DNA of 64,000 nucleotides from Pseudomonas sp. Fl4BN1 (GCF_009908285.1 NZ_JAAARM010000003.1:299406-363405), one strand, 5' to 3'. Positions 46,601 through 57,100 are shown, counted from the stretch's first letter. Notes: generated by a model from the letters alone, not told the origin. Translations and numbers: made by a program.

Positions 46601-49600
46601 GGCTACAACGGCCCCAACCAGAGCAATGACGCGCCGGCCTATGTGGACATTCCCAAGCATGGCGCCGAGGGCAGCTTCCTGTTCACCGGCACCCTGTCGG
46701 GCTGCTCGCTGGTGGTGACCAGCCTGGACGCCAACACCTTCCGGGTCTACCACGACGGTCGGGTCAACAGCTCGCTGCTGTACGACAACGTGGTGATGGC
46801 CGTGGACTACAAGGACTATCAGGTCGCCGGCACCGCCGAGGGCCTGGCCGCAGCCTACATGCAGTATGTGGACGGCCAATGGCAACTGGTGTTCCAGCGC
46901 CAGGAATACCAGCGTGAAGGCCAGATGGTCTGGCCGAAGTTGCGCGACGGCGCAGAACCCCTGGCGATCCAGACCGCCGACACCCAGGTGACGGAACGCA
47001 ACCGGACCGAGTTCGCCGCCTACCGCGAACAGGTGCACCAGAACCTGAAGAAAGTCGCGGCGCAGTTCGGAGTATCGGCTGACGGGGTGGCCGACGGCGT
47101 CTACCGCGACGGTGCGTTTGCTCCCGAGCATCCGGCGATCGCCGCCTGGAACCAGCTGCGCGAAGCGGTGCAGGCCAAGGTCAGCGCCGATATCCAGCAA
47201 CTCTCCGAGCAGCGCTATCAGCTGCAGGAGCAGCGCCGCACGGCCGGCGACAAGGCCCTGATCGACCAGCAGATCAAGCAGATCAACCTGACCCAGGACT
47301 ACTACCGGGCGCAGTACGATCCGGTGCTGCGCGAAGCCGGTTCAGTGGAAAAGACCTGGCTCTGGCAGCAGATCAAGGCCAAGGACGGCACCGGCGCGGT
47401 GGTGCGCACCGACGATACCGCGATCCAGGGCTCGGGCGAGGAGCGGGCCAGCAGCGTGGGCGAGCGTTATGCCACCGCCGAGGCCTATCAGCGGGGCGCA
47501 CGGGGCACGGCCTTCAGCGATGGCCTGCGGGATTTTCGCCAGACCAAGATTCCCGGGGTGGACGACAAGATGTCGTCCCTGGAGATGAAGCGGCTGTTCC
47601 TCGACGGCCAGCTCACGCCCCAGCAGCGTGGCGCCCTGAGCGGACGCATCAGCGAGACCGCCCAGGCCGAGTACATCGACAAGGTGCTGCGCCAGACCGC
47701 GGTGTTCAGTGAAGACTTCCGCACTGCCGGCAGTGTCTTCAGCCAACTGGCGCCCCAGGACTTCTACCTGTCGCTGGTGGGCGACCGCTCCGGTGGTCGT
47801 TGCTACCCCTTGGTCCGGGCCATGGCCGTGGCCCTGGCCAGTGGTGGCGAGGCGGGGGCCAACAGCCTGGTGCAGAAGCTGTTCCTGGCGTCCGCCGACC
47901 CGCAGGCTGGCAGCTCGACCTTGCTCAAGAACAGCCTGATCCGCCTGCACTCCAATGTCGACGCGGTGCAGGCGTCGACCGAGGTGGGGCAGCTCAAGCT
48001 GTCCGAGGTGGTGGCGCGGCTGGCCGCCAGCAAGGGCACGGCGATGTACGCCCTCAATACCCAGAACCATTCGATGATGGTGGGAAGCACCTCGACCGCC
48101 GAGGGCCAGCGTTACTACTTCTACGACCCCAACGTGGGGATCTTTGCCTTCGACTCCACCAAGGGCCTGTCCCAGGCCATGCAGCAGCACCTGGTGAAGC
48201 GCAACCTGGCCGCGCACTACGGCTCGTTCGGCAGCAAGTCGTTGCCGGCCTTCAACCTGATCGAGATCGACACCGGCAAGATGGCCGAGGTGCCGGTGGG
48301 CAACGGCCTGAACGTGGCCGATCTGTCGCGTCCCGAGGAGCTGGCCGGGGTCATTGGCCAGCGTCGCCAGGTCGAGCAGGCGCTGGACGCCCGCCAGCGG
48401 GTCAGTGAAGACCTGCGCCTGGGCGCGGCACTGACCACCTTCGACGCCGAGCAGTGGGGCGCGCGCTTCGAAGCCGCCAGCACCCGCCTGGCCCGGGAGA
48501 ACCAGCTGGGCAGCCAGTGGATACCGATCATCGCCACCTCCGAGAAAACCCCGGAGGGCCGCTATCAGGTGCAGTTCATCAACCGTGACCAGCCTGAGCG
48601 CACGCAATTGCTGACCACTCACGATGACACCTTTGTCGAGTTCCGCCATTTCGTCGATGAGCACATGCGGGTGTTCAATGAGCACTTCACTCTGGAGCAT
48701 GGCCAGATCCGGCCCCGCGCCGGGGTCGGCGAAGCACCCGCGGTGGATGGCCTGAACGCCGGCTTCGCGGTACAGACGCTGATCCAGTGGTTTGCCGACA
48801 AGAACCGCAAGGACGCAGGCCAGGGCACGCTGTCGCCGGACCTGGCCACCGCGTTGAAGATCCACAGCTACCTGGGCCTGGCGCAGATCGGCCATGGCAC
48901 CGTGCAGGATGTGGCCAATGTCACCAAGCTGGTGCAGACCGCCTTGCGCGGCGAAGCCATGGCCGCCGAAACCTCGCTCAAGGACTTTGCCTCGACCCTG
49001 GGGCACACGGTCAACGAAGGCGCGGGCCTGTTGTTTGGCGGGGCCATGGTCGGCCTGGATGCCTACGAGCTGGCGCATGCCGAGAACGATGTGCAAAAGG
49101 CCGTGTTCGGCACCCAGCTGGCGTTCGACTCGGCCAGCTTCGTCACCGGCGCGGCCGGGGTCGGCGCCGGCCTGCTCGGGGCCTCGACGGCGGCCGCAGT
49201 GCTCGGCGGTGCGGGGGTGATCCTCGGCGGCCTGGCGGTGGGTTTCACCGCATTGGCCCAGGCCTTTGGCGCGGTGGCCGAAGACGCCAAGGCGGTAGGG
49301 CGCTACTTCGATGCACTGGACCAGGCCTACAAGGGCAACGGCTACCGTTATGACGCCGAGAAGAAGGTCCTGGTACCGCTGGCCGGCGCGGTGGTCAAAA
49401 GCCTGGACCTGCGCAACAACCAGATAGGCTTCGACAGCCAGTACATCTATCGCACCCACCATGGCTCCACCGGTTCCGGGGCGATCAACTACTTCTTCTG
49501 GGCCGGGGATTTCCCGCGGATGATCCACGACCGCAGCCAGGCGATCGAGGTGCGCAGCGGCATCGGCTATCACCAGGCTTCCCAGGCGCTGGCCCACGGC

Positions 49601-52585
49601 GACAGCACGGCGGTGATCCTGCCGGGCACGCCCAAGTCCTACATCAGCTACGAGTACATGATCCTGCCGGGGTCCACTACCCGGCATGACACCGGCTTCG
49701 ACGTGATCCGCAGGCTCGAAGAGGACCGGCGCTTCGACTACGACTTCTACATCTTCCCGAGCGAGGAGACGATCCGGCGGATTCGCCAGGAATACGTCGA
49801 CACGCCGGTCGAGGTGCTGCTCGATGCCCGTGATCGGCAACTGGTGATCCCGACGCTGCCCAAGGAGCTGTACGACTACCTCAGCTATCAGATCAAGGGC
49901 GCCGGCGGGCGTTACCTGGTGGGGCTCAATGAAGGCACCCGGGTCGATCTTTCCAGCGAAGCCGGTAGCACGCCATCGCGCTGGATCATCGACAGCAGCC
50001 AGCTGGACAGCGAAACCATCAGCGTCACCAAGGGCCAACTGACGGTGGGCGGGGTGGTGGTCAAGCTCGACCCGGCAAGCAACGGCCAGGTAGTGGTGGT
50101 CAACGCCAAGGGCGAGGTGCGTGAAGTCGATTTCGCCGGCATGACGGCCCAGGTGGTGGAGGAAGACGCGAGCAAATGGCAGGTGCCGGGCCAGCGTATC
50201 GAACAGCACCTGGACGAGCTGGCCAAGGCTCATCAGTTGCACGGTCAGTACGTGGTCGTGGACAACTACAGCCATGCCGGGCGCAATGTCGGCCGGGCTT
50301 ACTACGACGTTGCCCAGAAGCGCATGCTGTTCACCGACACGACGCTGGAGCAGGCGCGCAACGCCCAGTTGGGGGCGGTGATCGGCGAGCATGCCTACTT
50401 CGTCGATGCCGAGAATGCCGCGGCCTGGCGGGTCGAGATTGCCACCGGCAAGGTCGATGCCCAGTTCGCTCCGTCGTTCAACCAGAGCGCCGGGCGCATC
50501 AGCCGGTTCTGGCAGGAGGGCGACGCGGTCTACCTGGCCCGGCGTTATCAGCTCAAGGAGCGCGAGGCCGAGCTGAACTTCCGCATCCTCGGTGACCGCA
50601 TGGAGTTGGTCGGGGTAGTGGGCGATGAAGCGCTGCTGCAACTCTCGGCCCGTACCGACCAGCATGGCGACATCCTCAAGACCTTGCTCCAGGGCTACCA
50701 GGCCCAGGCCACCCAGCGCGACACCCCGGTGTACGAGCTGGGCGCGCCGATGATGGCGCCGAGCACCGCGGCACTGGTGACGGTGTTTGGCCTGGACGAG
50801 GCGAAAGTCGCGCACCGCTATTGGCTGCGCACCAGCGACGGCACCCTGATCAAGCCGAACCTGGCGCCGCCAGCGGATTGGAAGCCGCCTGTGGACGCCC
50901 AAGGCAAAGCCCAGAGTGCCTGGCCGATCCCGGCGGACCTGGTGTTCGCCGGCAGCCTGCCCCAGACCGCTGGCCAGGAAGTGTTTTTCTTCTATAGCCA
51001 GCAGCAGAAGGTGCTGTTCCGCCAGCAAGGGCCGGGGCAGAAGGTCCTCGACGGCAGCCAGCCAAGCGCCTTGCGCGTGGCCACGCCGACCCTGGCCAAC
51101 GTGCTGCAACTCAACGGCCATCTGCTGGCCGTGACCGAGGACGGGCGCGTGGCGCGGGTCGAGGCCACGGGCCGCCTGAGCTACGAAGCGGTCAACGAGC
51201 ATTGGCTCAAGGGCCGTGCCAACTGGTGGCAGGACCTGGCCAGTGTCAACGGCAGCAACGCCACCCTGGCGGTATTCGGGGCCAAGGCCGGCGATGGCAA
51301 GACGGCGCTGGCGGTGTGGTACCACAACGGCCAGGTGGTAGTGGCTGCGGCCGAGCTGCAAGGCAAGCCGCTGCAGTTTCTCGGCTTCGACAGCGCCAGC
51401 TCCAGCGCGCGGCTGTTCGAGCCCGAGAGCGGCAAGCTGTACCTGCAGGCACCGCTGAGCCCCGAGGCACTGCAAGCAGCCTTTGGCGGCGATGAGGTGC
51501 TTGAGGCCTCGGCGCAACTGCCCACGGCCACGCTGTTGCTGCCCGAGGTGCCCCTGCGCTCGGCCGTCCAGGTCGATGCCGGGGTGCGCCTGACCACGCG
51601 GCAGGGGGAAATCCTCTTGCGCACCAATAACGGCGATGTACAGCTGGTGGCGGTCGACAAGGGCTGGCAGCAGGCGCATGCGGGCAATCTGCCCCAGGCG
51701 CTGGCGGCAGTGACCGGCCAATGGGGCGCCAAGGGCGTGCTGACCCTGCATGGCGCCGAGACCCAGGGCTGGTTCGATATCGCCAGCGGGCGCTTGTATG
51801 CCAGCAACGACATTCCTGCCGCCAGCGACTTGCACTTTATTGGCGTGGAAGCCGGATCGCCGCGCTCGGCCTACGTCTACAGCCCGACCGAGCAGGCACT
51901 GTACAAGGTCAAGGAAGGGGCGGCGGTGAAGCTCGGCCACTACGGCAATGTCGAACGTATCGGCTCCTCGCTGCTGCTGCAGGGCATGGCGGGGGCTGAC
52001 GCTCGGGATGACCTGGCGCCTCCCCTGATTGCCGGGGTCGACAGCGTGGTGCTGCACGGTGGCAGTGCCGACGATACCTATCGCCTGAGCTCGGCAATGT
52101 GGGCGCACTACCGCACGGTGGTGATCGACAACGACGATCCCGGCCTGGCCCTGGATCGCCTGTTCCTGCCAGTGGCCGATGGCAACAACATCCTCGTCAG
52201 CCGCCAGGGCGAGGACGTGTTGCTGACCGACGTCGGCAGCGGCAGCGCCCTGGTGCTGCGCCAGGTGCTGGGCAACCAGGCTGCGGCGCATCGGCATCTG
52301 CAGATCGAGCTGCAAGGCGACTCATCGGTGATCACTGTCGACCATCTGCTCAAGGGCTTCGCCCAGACCGGGCTGACTCAGGGCGGCTTGTTCGAGCTGT
52401 CCTCGCGTGAGAGCAAGCCCGTGGCGGACAGCAATGCCATCGACTCGGCGGCAGCGCTTGAGGGGCCGAGCCTGGCCAAACTGAGTGGGGCCATGGCGGC
52501 CTTCGCCGACACCGGCGGTGCTCGCGAGCACCTGCCACAAAACCGTCAGGCCGCGCAGGCGGTGCTGGTGCCACCCCTGAGCTGA
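43637..52585 (+). CDS. fitD: FitD, Mcf-like insecticidal toxin
   Basis: A 2982-residue toxin related to Photorhabdus Mcf (makes caterpillars floppy), lethal to insect larvae on injection. Visible parts: a helical N-terminal region; a cysteine-protease domain with Cys1389 in GGRCYPL, His1478 in NTQNHSMMVG and Asp1497 in FYDPNVG, like the MCF effector/C58 family; a Tcd-type pore/translocation region with a hydrophobic stretch (about 1820-1880); and a beta-rich C-terminal part. Only one degenerate RTX-like turn (2807-2815, HGGSADDTY) is seen. AAAGGA precedes the ATG. Protease function in FitD itself is inferred from motif and family. Confidence 0.95.
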   Translation: MASMSKDFTRLLNSLIDQQIKAAGRQTEWFNMSADERAAYIGEVGERLLDMQQSTLSVLAAQHFQMQDNPVSLGDQLQTLQQRRKEMNAIADTPATSAYKQQLDRDILLYSRQDAAVSRYDKTWTKALGVLGSAGGKKPDLKGLTADGPAKQGKLAKRIKGLEQQLEVQVADTTFSQTYVNLFSELQAYKEVSARYDALLKAAPKQQAASLAALAKPPRASDDLPVNISLLMMEERPGYIRMNVALVNASTDGRFKDFYLDGGRLVVPTDGVLNFSFGTAARSLAWQQQYRLKNEPPSMRSPTYAPIRSVLVKTGFVEQYFAHHLVSESSLREGFKAQVLSDGHTLLLTSVDRKVPNQVGVQVSGQSPSTSVRREVPLGSALSELINQNADITSFQTIGLEDFRQNSYQPDRDGVFVNIHELERSVGFTERQYLLEMPQGGEFRAATPFALMSVDGDKVSSSHLSKAQTKALYQYNAAFFDKLEQLRDGGTEASRLFEGSSERANFIQQLSRLLERNHITPAGVLMPQHIRANLRDIKGNNLNKVLWEQSFAASVWQSRDSDGLLFGLADKLAQTPALAKVLQGGYVQSDIAQAKLLLAPLYEQWRAQAFETETQRVATANAEQHPGNPKVHVFDQVAVERALDSKLLNLLLRGPAGLEAGDAQLRPGVEAQLAGDQGRSLRKQALFHALRPAADSFSKAAAPVNGHPELAPPTGADKLILNTHPEQAQAAATSLIEDDKYRSYNQFRPDPANPASRYMSDLDTPFVGGISGTTQTVSNVLPELFGGALSVKQYWQFQMANAAFMIRNGYHSFFETLYVAARYEPQGPDSIGPDMLQMFDRYRAEGSTQALQGQLYDGVMERVLPIVNQGLPASEEFHAPRFTRVGPMPALLGQAAKDLQLKVGLASLGGGAPSRQGSADIQQFSADPVQFAKTHTLSAEALVKSGRLPAQGNVQLVKVAPNLYELEYTEHGANEIAAAGNSAPAYFLGYNGPNQSNDAPAYVDIPKHGAEGSFLFTGTLSGCSLVVTSLDANTFRVYHDGRVNSSLLYDNVVMAVDYKDYQVAGTAEGLAAAYMQYVDGQWQLVFQRQEYQREGQMVWPKLRDGAEPLAIQTADTQVTERNRTEFAAYREQVHQNLKKVAAQFGVSADGVADGVYRDGAFAPEHPAIAAWNQLREAVQAKVSADIQQLSEQRYQLQEQRRTAGDKALIDQQIKQINLTQDYYRAQYDPVLREAGSVEKTWLWQQIKAKDGTGAVVRTDDTAIQGSGEERASSVGERYATAEAYQRGARGTAFSDGLRDFRQTKIPGVDDKMSSLEMKRLFLDGQLTPQQRGALSGRISETAQAEYIDKVLRQTAVFSEDFRTAGSVFSQLAPQDFYLSLVGDRSGGRCYPLVRAMAVALASGGEAGANSLVQKLFLASADPQAGSSTLLKNSLIRLHSNVDAVQASTEVGQLKLSEVVARLAASKGTAMYALNTQNHSMMVGSTSTAEGQRYYFYDPNVGIFAFDSTKGLSQAMQQHLVKRNLAAHYGSFGSKSLPAFNLIEIDTGKMAEVPVGNGLNVADLSRPEELAGVIGQRRQVEQALDARQRVSEDLRLGAALTTFDAEQWGARFEAASTRLARENQLGSQWIPIIATSEKTPEGRYQVQFINRDQPERTQLLTTHDDTFVEFRHFVDEHMRVFNEHFTLEHGQIRPRAGVGEAPAVDGLNAGFAVQTLIQWFADKNRKDAGQGTLSPDLATALKIHSYLGLAQIGHGTVQDVANVTKLVQTALRGEAMAAETSLKDFASTLGHTVNEGAGLLFGGAMVGLDAYELAHAENDVQKAVFGTQLAFDSASFVTGAAGVGAGLLGASTAAAVLGGAGVILGGLAVGFTALAQAFGAVAEDAKAVGRYFDALDQAYKGNGYRYDAEKKVLVPLAGAVVKSLDLRNNQIGFDSQYIYRTHHGSTGSGAINYFFWAGDFPRMIHDRSQAIEVRSGIGYHQASQALAHGDSTAVILPGTPKSYISYEYMILPGSTTRHDTGFDVIRRLEEDRRFDYDFYIFPSEETIRRIRQEYVDTPVEVLLDARDRQLVIPTLPKELYDYLSYQIKGAGGRYLVGLNEGTRVDLSSEAGSTPSRWIIDSSQLDSETISVTKGQLTVGGVVVKLDPASNGQVVVVNAKGEVREVDFAGMTAQVVEEDASKWQVPGQRIEQHLDELAKAHQLHGQYVVVDNYSHAGRNVGRAYYDVAQKRMLFTDTTLEQARNAQLGAVIGEHAYFVDAENAAAWRVEIATGKVDAQFAPSFNQSAGRISRFWQEGDAVYLARRYQLKEREAELNFRILGDRMELVGVVGDEALLQLSARTDQHGDILKTLLQGYQAQATQRDTPVYELGAPMMAPSTAALVTVFGLDEAKVAHRYWLRTSDGTLIKPNLAPPADWKPPVDAQGKAQSAWPIPADLVFAGSLPQTAGQEVFFFYSQQQKVLFRQQGPGQKVLDGSQPSALRVATPTLANVLQLNGHLLAVTEDGRVARVEATGRLSYEAVNEHWLKGRANWWQDLASVNGSNATLAVFGAKAGDGKTALAVWYHNGQVVVAAAELQGKPLQFLGFDSASSSARLFEPESGKLYLQAPLSPEALQAAFGGDEVLEASAQLPTATLLLPEVPLRSAVQVDAGVRLTTRQGEILLRTNNGDVQLVAVDKGWQQAHAGNLPQALAAVTGQWGAKGVLTLHGAETQGWFDIASGRLYASNDIPAASDLHFIGVEAGSPRSAYVYSPTEQALYKVKEGAAVKLGHYGNVERIGSSLLLQGMAGADARDDLAPPLIAGVDSVVLHGGSADDTYRLSSAMWAHYRTVVIDNDDPGLALDRLFLPVADGNNILVSRQGEDVLLTDVGSGSALVLRQVLGNQAAAHRHLQIELQGDSSVITVDHLLKGFAQTGLTQGGLFELSSRESKPVADSNAIDSAAALEGPSLAKLSGAMAAFADTGGAREHLPQNRQAAQAVLVPPLS

Positions 52586-52601
52586 TCGCACGGGAGTCAT
52601 C

Positions 52602-52628
52602 ACAGGAGGGGCGCAAAGCCCCTCCTGT
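52602..52628 (+). terminator. perfect hairpin between fitD and fitE
   Basis: ACAGGAGGGGC (52602-52612), loop GCAAA, GCCCCTCCTGT (52618-52628): an 11-bp perfect stem 17 bases after the fitD stop. No T-run follows, so it more likely attenuates transcription or protects the toxin mRNA 3' end, lowering fitE relative to fitD. Confidence 0.6.
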
Positions 52629-52672
52629 CTCCTTGCTCCAAGTACATTTTTCCCCTTGTGTAGAAACCGACC

Positions 52673-54106
52673 ATGATCAAACCGATGATTTCGCGGCAGC
52701 GAGCCCTTGCCGGCTGCCTGCTCGCCATCCCATTGCTGGCGCAGGCCGCCCAATACCCGCCCCAGGCCATGCCCAGTGATCTCTGGCGGGTGTACCTGGA
52801 TGCCCGGCACAACAACAGTGAACTGGCGGCGGCCCACGCCGACCAGGCCGCCCGTGCCGAAGCGGTGCCCCAGGCCCGGGCAGGCCTGCTGCCGACGCTG
52901 TCGGCCAGTGCCGACCTGAACGCCACCAGCACCTCCCTGCAACAGCCACGGCAAGACACCCGGCGCAGTGGCACCAGCTACCAGGCGGTGCTGAATCAGC
53001 CGATATTCCGTGCCGATCGCTGGTTCACCCTCAAGGCCGCCGAAGCCGAAGACCAGCAGTCCCAGCTGGAGCTGGCCGCAGCCGAGCAGAAACTCATGCT
53101 CGACAGCGCCTTGGCCTACTTCGGCCTGCTCAAGGCCCAGGACGCCCAGGCGGCGGCCAAGGCTGAAGAGGCCGCACTCAAGCGCCAGCTCGAGGTGGCC
53201 GAGAAGGGCTTGCAACTGGGCTTGTCGGACCGTACCGATGTACTCCAGGCCCAGGCCGGACATGACACCGCACGGGCCAACCGGATCGTCGCGCAGAAGC
53301 AGACCGACGATGCCTTCGAGGCCCTCGACACCCTGACGCACCAGCAGTACCAGGCAATCCAGGGGCTGCGCCACGACATGCCGGTGCTGTTGCCGGAGCC
53401 CAACGACGCCCGGCGCTGGGTGGACACCGCAGTGCGCCAGAACCTGACACTGCTGGCCAGCCAGCAAGCCCTGGAGGCGACGCAGCAGACCCTGAGCGCG
53501 CGCAAGGCCGGGCACGCACCGACCCTGGACGCAGTGCTGCGCTACCAGAGTGGTGACAACGACACCCAGGGTTACGGCAACAGCGATATCCGTGGCAACG
53601 GCTACGGCGGCAATGTCGAGCAGCGGACGGTCGGACTGCAGTTGAACATTCCACTGTTCAGTGGCGGCCAGACCCGTTCGCAGGTGCGCGAAGCCCACCA
53701 GCGGATGAACCAGCGCGAGTACCTCAATGACGGTTTGCGCCGGCAAGTGGTGGAGCAGACTCGCAACCTGTATCGGGGCCTCAACAGTGGTGTTGATCAG
53801 GTCCACGCGCGGCGCCAGTCGATCATCTCCAACCAGGGCGCGGTGCTGGCCTCGCAGATGGGCTTTCAGGTGGGAACCCGCAATATCGTCGATGTGCTGG
53901 AAGCGCAGCGCCAGCTCTACAACGCCGTGCGCCAGTACAACAACAGCCGCTATGACTACATTCTCGATACCCTGCGGCTCAAGCAATCGGTGGGCACATT
54001 GTCGCCCCAGGACCTCAAGGCGCTTTGTGATTACCTCAAGGCCGACTACGATCCAGACCTCGATTTTCTGCCACCGGAGTTTCCACGCCGGCTGGCAAAG
54101 CGCTGA
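52673..54106 (+). CDS. fitE: FitE, TolC-like outer membrane efflux protein
   Basis: A 477-residue outer-membrane channel. The signal peptide (RALAGCLLAIPLLAQAA) precedes two repeats of the TolC fold with long Ala/Gln/Leu helices (LDSALAYFGLLKAQDAQAAA; EKGLQLGLSDRTDVLQAQAG; VGTRNIVDVLEAQRQLYNAV). It completes the type I exporter for FitD. The start at 52673 has no strong Shine-Dalgarno; 52685 is an in-frame alternative. Confidence 0.92.
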   Translation: MIKPMISRQRALAGCLLAIPLLAQAAQYPPQAMPSDLWRVYLDARHNNSELAAAHADQAARAEAVPQARAGLLPTLSASADLNATSTSLQQPRQDTRRSGTSYQAVLNQPIFRADRWFTLKAAEAEDQQSQLELAAAEQKLMLDSALAYFGLLKAQDAQAAAKAEEAALKRQLEVAEKGLQLGLSDRTDVLQAQAGHDTARANRIVAQKQTDDAFEALDTLTHQQYQAIQGLRHDMPVLLPEPNDARRWVDTAVRQNLTLLASQQALEATQQTLSARKAGHAPTLDAVLRYQSGDNDTQGYGNSDIRGNGYGGNVEQRTVGLQLNIPLFSGGQTRSQVREAHQRMNQREYLNDGLRRQVVEQTRNLYRGLNSGVDQVHARRQSIISNQGAVLASQMGFQVGTRNIVDVLEAQRQLYNAVRQYNNSRYDYILDTLRLKQSVGTLSPQDLKALCDYLKADYDPDLDFLPPEFPRRLAKR

Positions 54107-54172
54107 CCGGGCCTGGGGATGTCCCAGGCAACTGCCGGCGGGCACAGGTTTTTCAGGTAAAGGGGGACGCGG

Positions 54173-57100
54173 TTGTACAGGTTATTGGACTTCTTCGACA
54201 GCCACAGGCGGTGCTGTTATGCCCTGGGTGTGGTGATCGCAGTCGGTGCTGCGGTGGCGCTGGGCAACTACTACCGGGTGCAGGTCGAGGACGTCTACCA
54301 GGCCAGTATCCAGATGCAGACCCAGGAGCAGGCGCAGGACCTGCAGCAATGGAAGTCCAGCGGTTTTGCCATTGGCGCGCTGTCGATCCTGGGCCGGCAC
54401 AACCCCGCGCTGAAACGGGTGGTGCTGGAGCCCGAACCCTCTGCAGAACTGATGGAGCGGGCCAGCATGCCCCTCAAGACCCTGTCCATGGTAGTGGGGG
54501 CCAACCATGCGTTCGTCCTCAACCGGGACGGCGTGGTGGTGGCGGCCCATGACCATCAGGGGCGCACGCCGCTGGGGCAGAACGTGGCCTTCCGGCCCTA
54601 TTTCAAGGTGGCGCTCGCAGGCGGCAGCAGCGTCTACGGGGCAATCAGCGTCACCACTGGCACCCGCATGTTCTACATGGCGGTGCCGATCTTCGAGTCG
54701 CGCACGCGCCAGGACCAGGTGATCGGGGTGCTGGTGGCCCGTTTTGACGGCGACATGCTCGATGCCAGCCTGAGCAAGCAGTACAGCGACGACCTCAAGA
54801 TGATCCTGTCGCCCAGTGGCGTGGTGCTGGCCGCCAGTTCCCCGGACTTTGTGCTCAAGTCCGAGCGGGCCTGGCCGTGGAACGAGTTCACGGGCGCGAT
54901 CCGCCGGCAGTTCAGCGATTATCCGTTTGCCAACGGGGTGCCCGAGCGCCTGCCGTTCGATGCCCATCAGCCAGTGGTCAGGCTGGACGGCCGCCGTTAC
55001 AGCCTGTCCCGGGTGGATTTTGACTGGAATGACCCAAGCGGTCCGTGGACCCTGATTACCCTGGGCGACCTGGATGCGCTGCTGCCGGGCGAGCAGGTGC
55101 TGTTGATCAAGGGCTTGAGTGCCGTAGTGTTTTTACTGTTGCTGTGGGGCGGCCTGCGGCGTCTGGCCGATGCCCGGCGGCACAAGCGCGACGTGGCGCA
55201 GATCGAGCAGAGCGAACAGCGCCTGGACATGGCCCTGCAAAGCGGCGCGCTGGGGCTGTGGGACTGGAACCTCAGCCTGGGCACTGTGATCAACAACGAT
55301 GTCTGGTTGCAGATTCTCGGCTACAGCAAACAGGAAATGGAACAGGCCTTCGGCCATGGCCTGGAGCGCTGGACCTGCCTGGTGCATCCGCACGACTACG
55401 AGCCGGTCATGGCCCGGCTCAAGGCGCACCTCAACGATGAAGTCGGCGAGTACCGCGCCGAATACCGCATGCGCAACAAAGACGGGCAATGGCTGTGGGT
55501 CCTGGACATCGGCAAGGTCATGCAGCGCGATGCCAATGGTGAGCCGACGCGGGTCACCGGGGTGTTGCAGGACATCAGCGAGCGCAAGGCGGTGGAAACG
55601 CAAATCCAGCAATCACGACGCGATGCCGAGCTGGCCACCCAGGCCAAGTCGGAGTTTCTCGACAGCATGTCCCATGAGATCCGTACGCCGCTGAACGCGA
55701 TCATCGGCATGGCCCACCTGGCACTGGACTTGCCGCTGGAGCGGGTGCAGCGCGACTACATCGAAAAGATCGACCGTGCGGCGAAACATCTGGTGGGCAC
55801 CATCAACAGCGTGCTCGATCTGTCGAAGATCGAAGCCGGCAAGCTGAGCATGGAGCAAGTCTGCTTCGACCTGCGGGAACTGGTGGACGATGTGTTGCTG
55901 TTGGTACGCCAGCGTGCGGAGGAAAAAGCGCTGCGGCTGTACCTGGATATTCCGGCCTCGCTACCAGGGCGTTATGTCGGTGATCCACTGCGCCTGGCCC
56001 AGGTGCTGACCAATCTGGTGGACAACTCGATCAAGTTCACCGAGGCCGGCCATGTCTGTATTGGCGTGTGCCTGGTGCGACAGTGGGGCGACAAGGCCCG
56101 GCTGTGCTTCAGCGTCACCGACACCGGGGTGGGCCTCAGCGATGAGCAGCAGACCCGTTTGTTCAATGCCTTTGTCCAGGCGGACCTGTCGATCAGTCGA
56201 CGTTACGGCGGCAGCGGCCTGGGGCTGACCATCTCGAAGAAAATCGTGCAGATGATGCAGGGCGACATAGAAGTACGCAGCAAGCCGGGGCAGGGCGCAG
56301 TGTTCAAGTTCAGCGTGCAGTTGGGCATGCCGCAATTGCCGCTGCAAGCGCCATCCACCTCAAGCAGCGCCACGCCTGCCGTACCAGCGGTTACCGGCGC
56401 GGGGAGGGTGTGCACGAGCAACGACTATGCCCAGCTGCTGGCGGGCACGCGGGTGCTGGTGGTCGAAGATAACCGGCTCAACCAGGATGTGTTGCAGGGT
56501 TTGCTGCAGCGCGTCGGCATACAGGTGCTGCTGGCGGCGAATGGCGCCGAGGCCTTGCGTCTGTTACTCGAAGGAGGGCGCTTCGACGCTGTGCTGATGG
56601 ATTGCCAGATGCCGGTCATGGACGGCTACGGCACGACGCAGAAGATTCGCGGTTATCCGCACCTGAAGGCGCTGCCGATCATCGCCGTGACCGCCAGTAG
56701 CCAGGCCGATGTGCAGGGCAGGGCGCTGGCTGCCGGAATGAGCGACCTGCTGAGCAAGCCCCTGGAGGTTACGGTGCTCTATCGGACCCTGGTGCGCTGG
56801 ATCAAACAAGTGGAAATGCCGGCGGTGCAGGCTCCGCCACCGCAAGCCGCGAGCACCCGGGGCATGACCTACGAGGGAATCGACAGCGTGCTCGGGCTGG
56901 CGGTGGTTAACCAGGACCTGGCGCTGCACCAGAAACTGCTGGCGGATTTTCGTGATACCCAGCAGCAGATCATCGAGCGCTTGTGGCGTGCCCATGCTGC
57001 TGAGGACCTACCCGTGATCGGCTTTCTTGCCCACAGCCTGCAGGGTACCGCCGCAAGCATCGGCGCCACGGCGGTCAGGCAAGCCGCCAGGCAATTGGAG

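Noticed and set aside
47342..52315. A 1657-codon open frame antisense to fitD, and another of 887 codons at 44537-47200
   Set aside because: Typical antisense shadow of a GC-rich coding strand with biased third positions. Composition is Gln/His/Gly/Arg-rich without motifs, and fitD in the sense frame has clear homology.
52608..52640. Calling the fitD-fitE hairpin a full intrinsic terminator
   Set aside because: No T-tract follows the stem, and fitE is needed with the rest of the operon.
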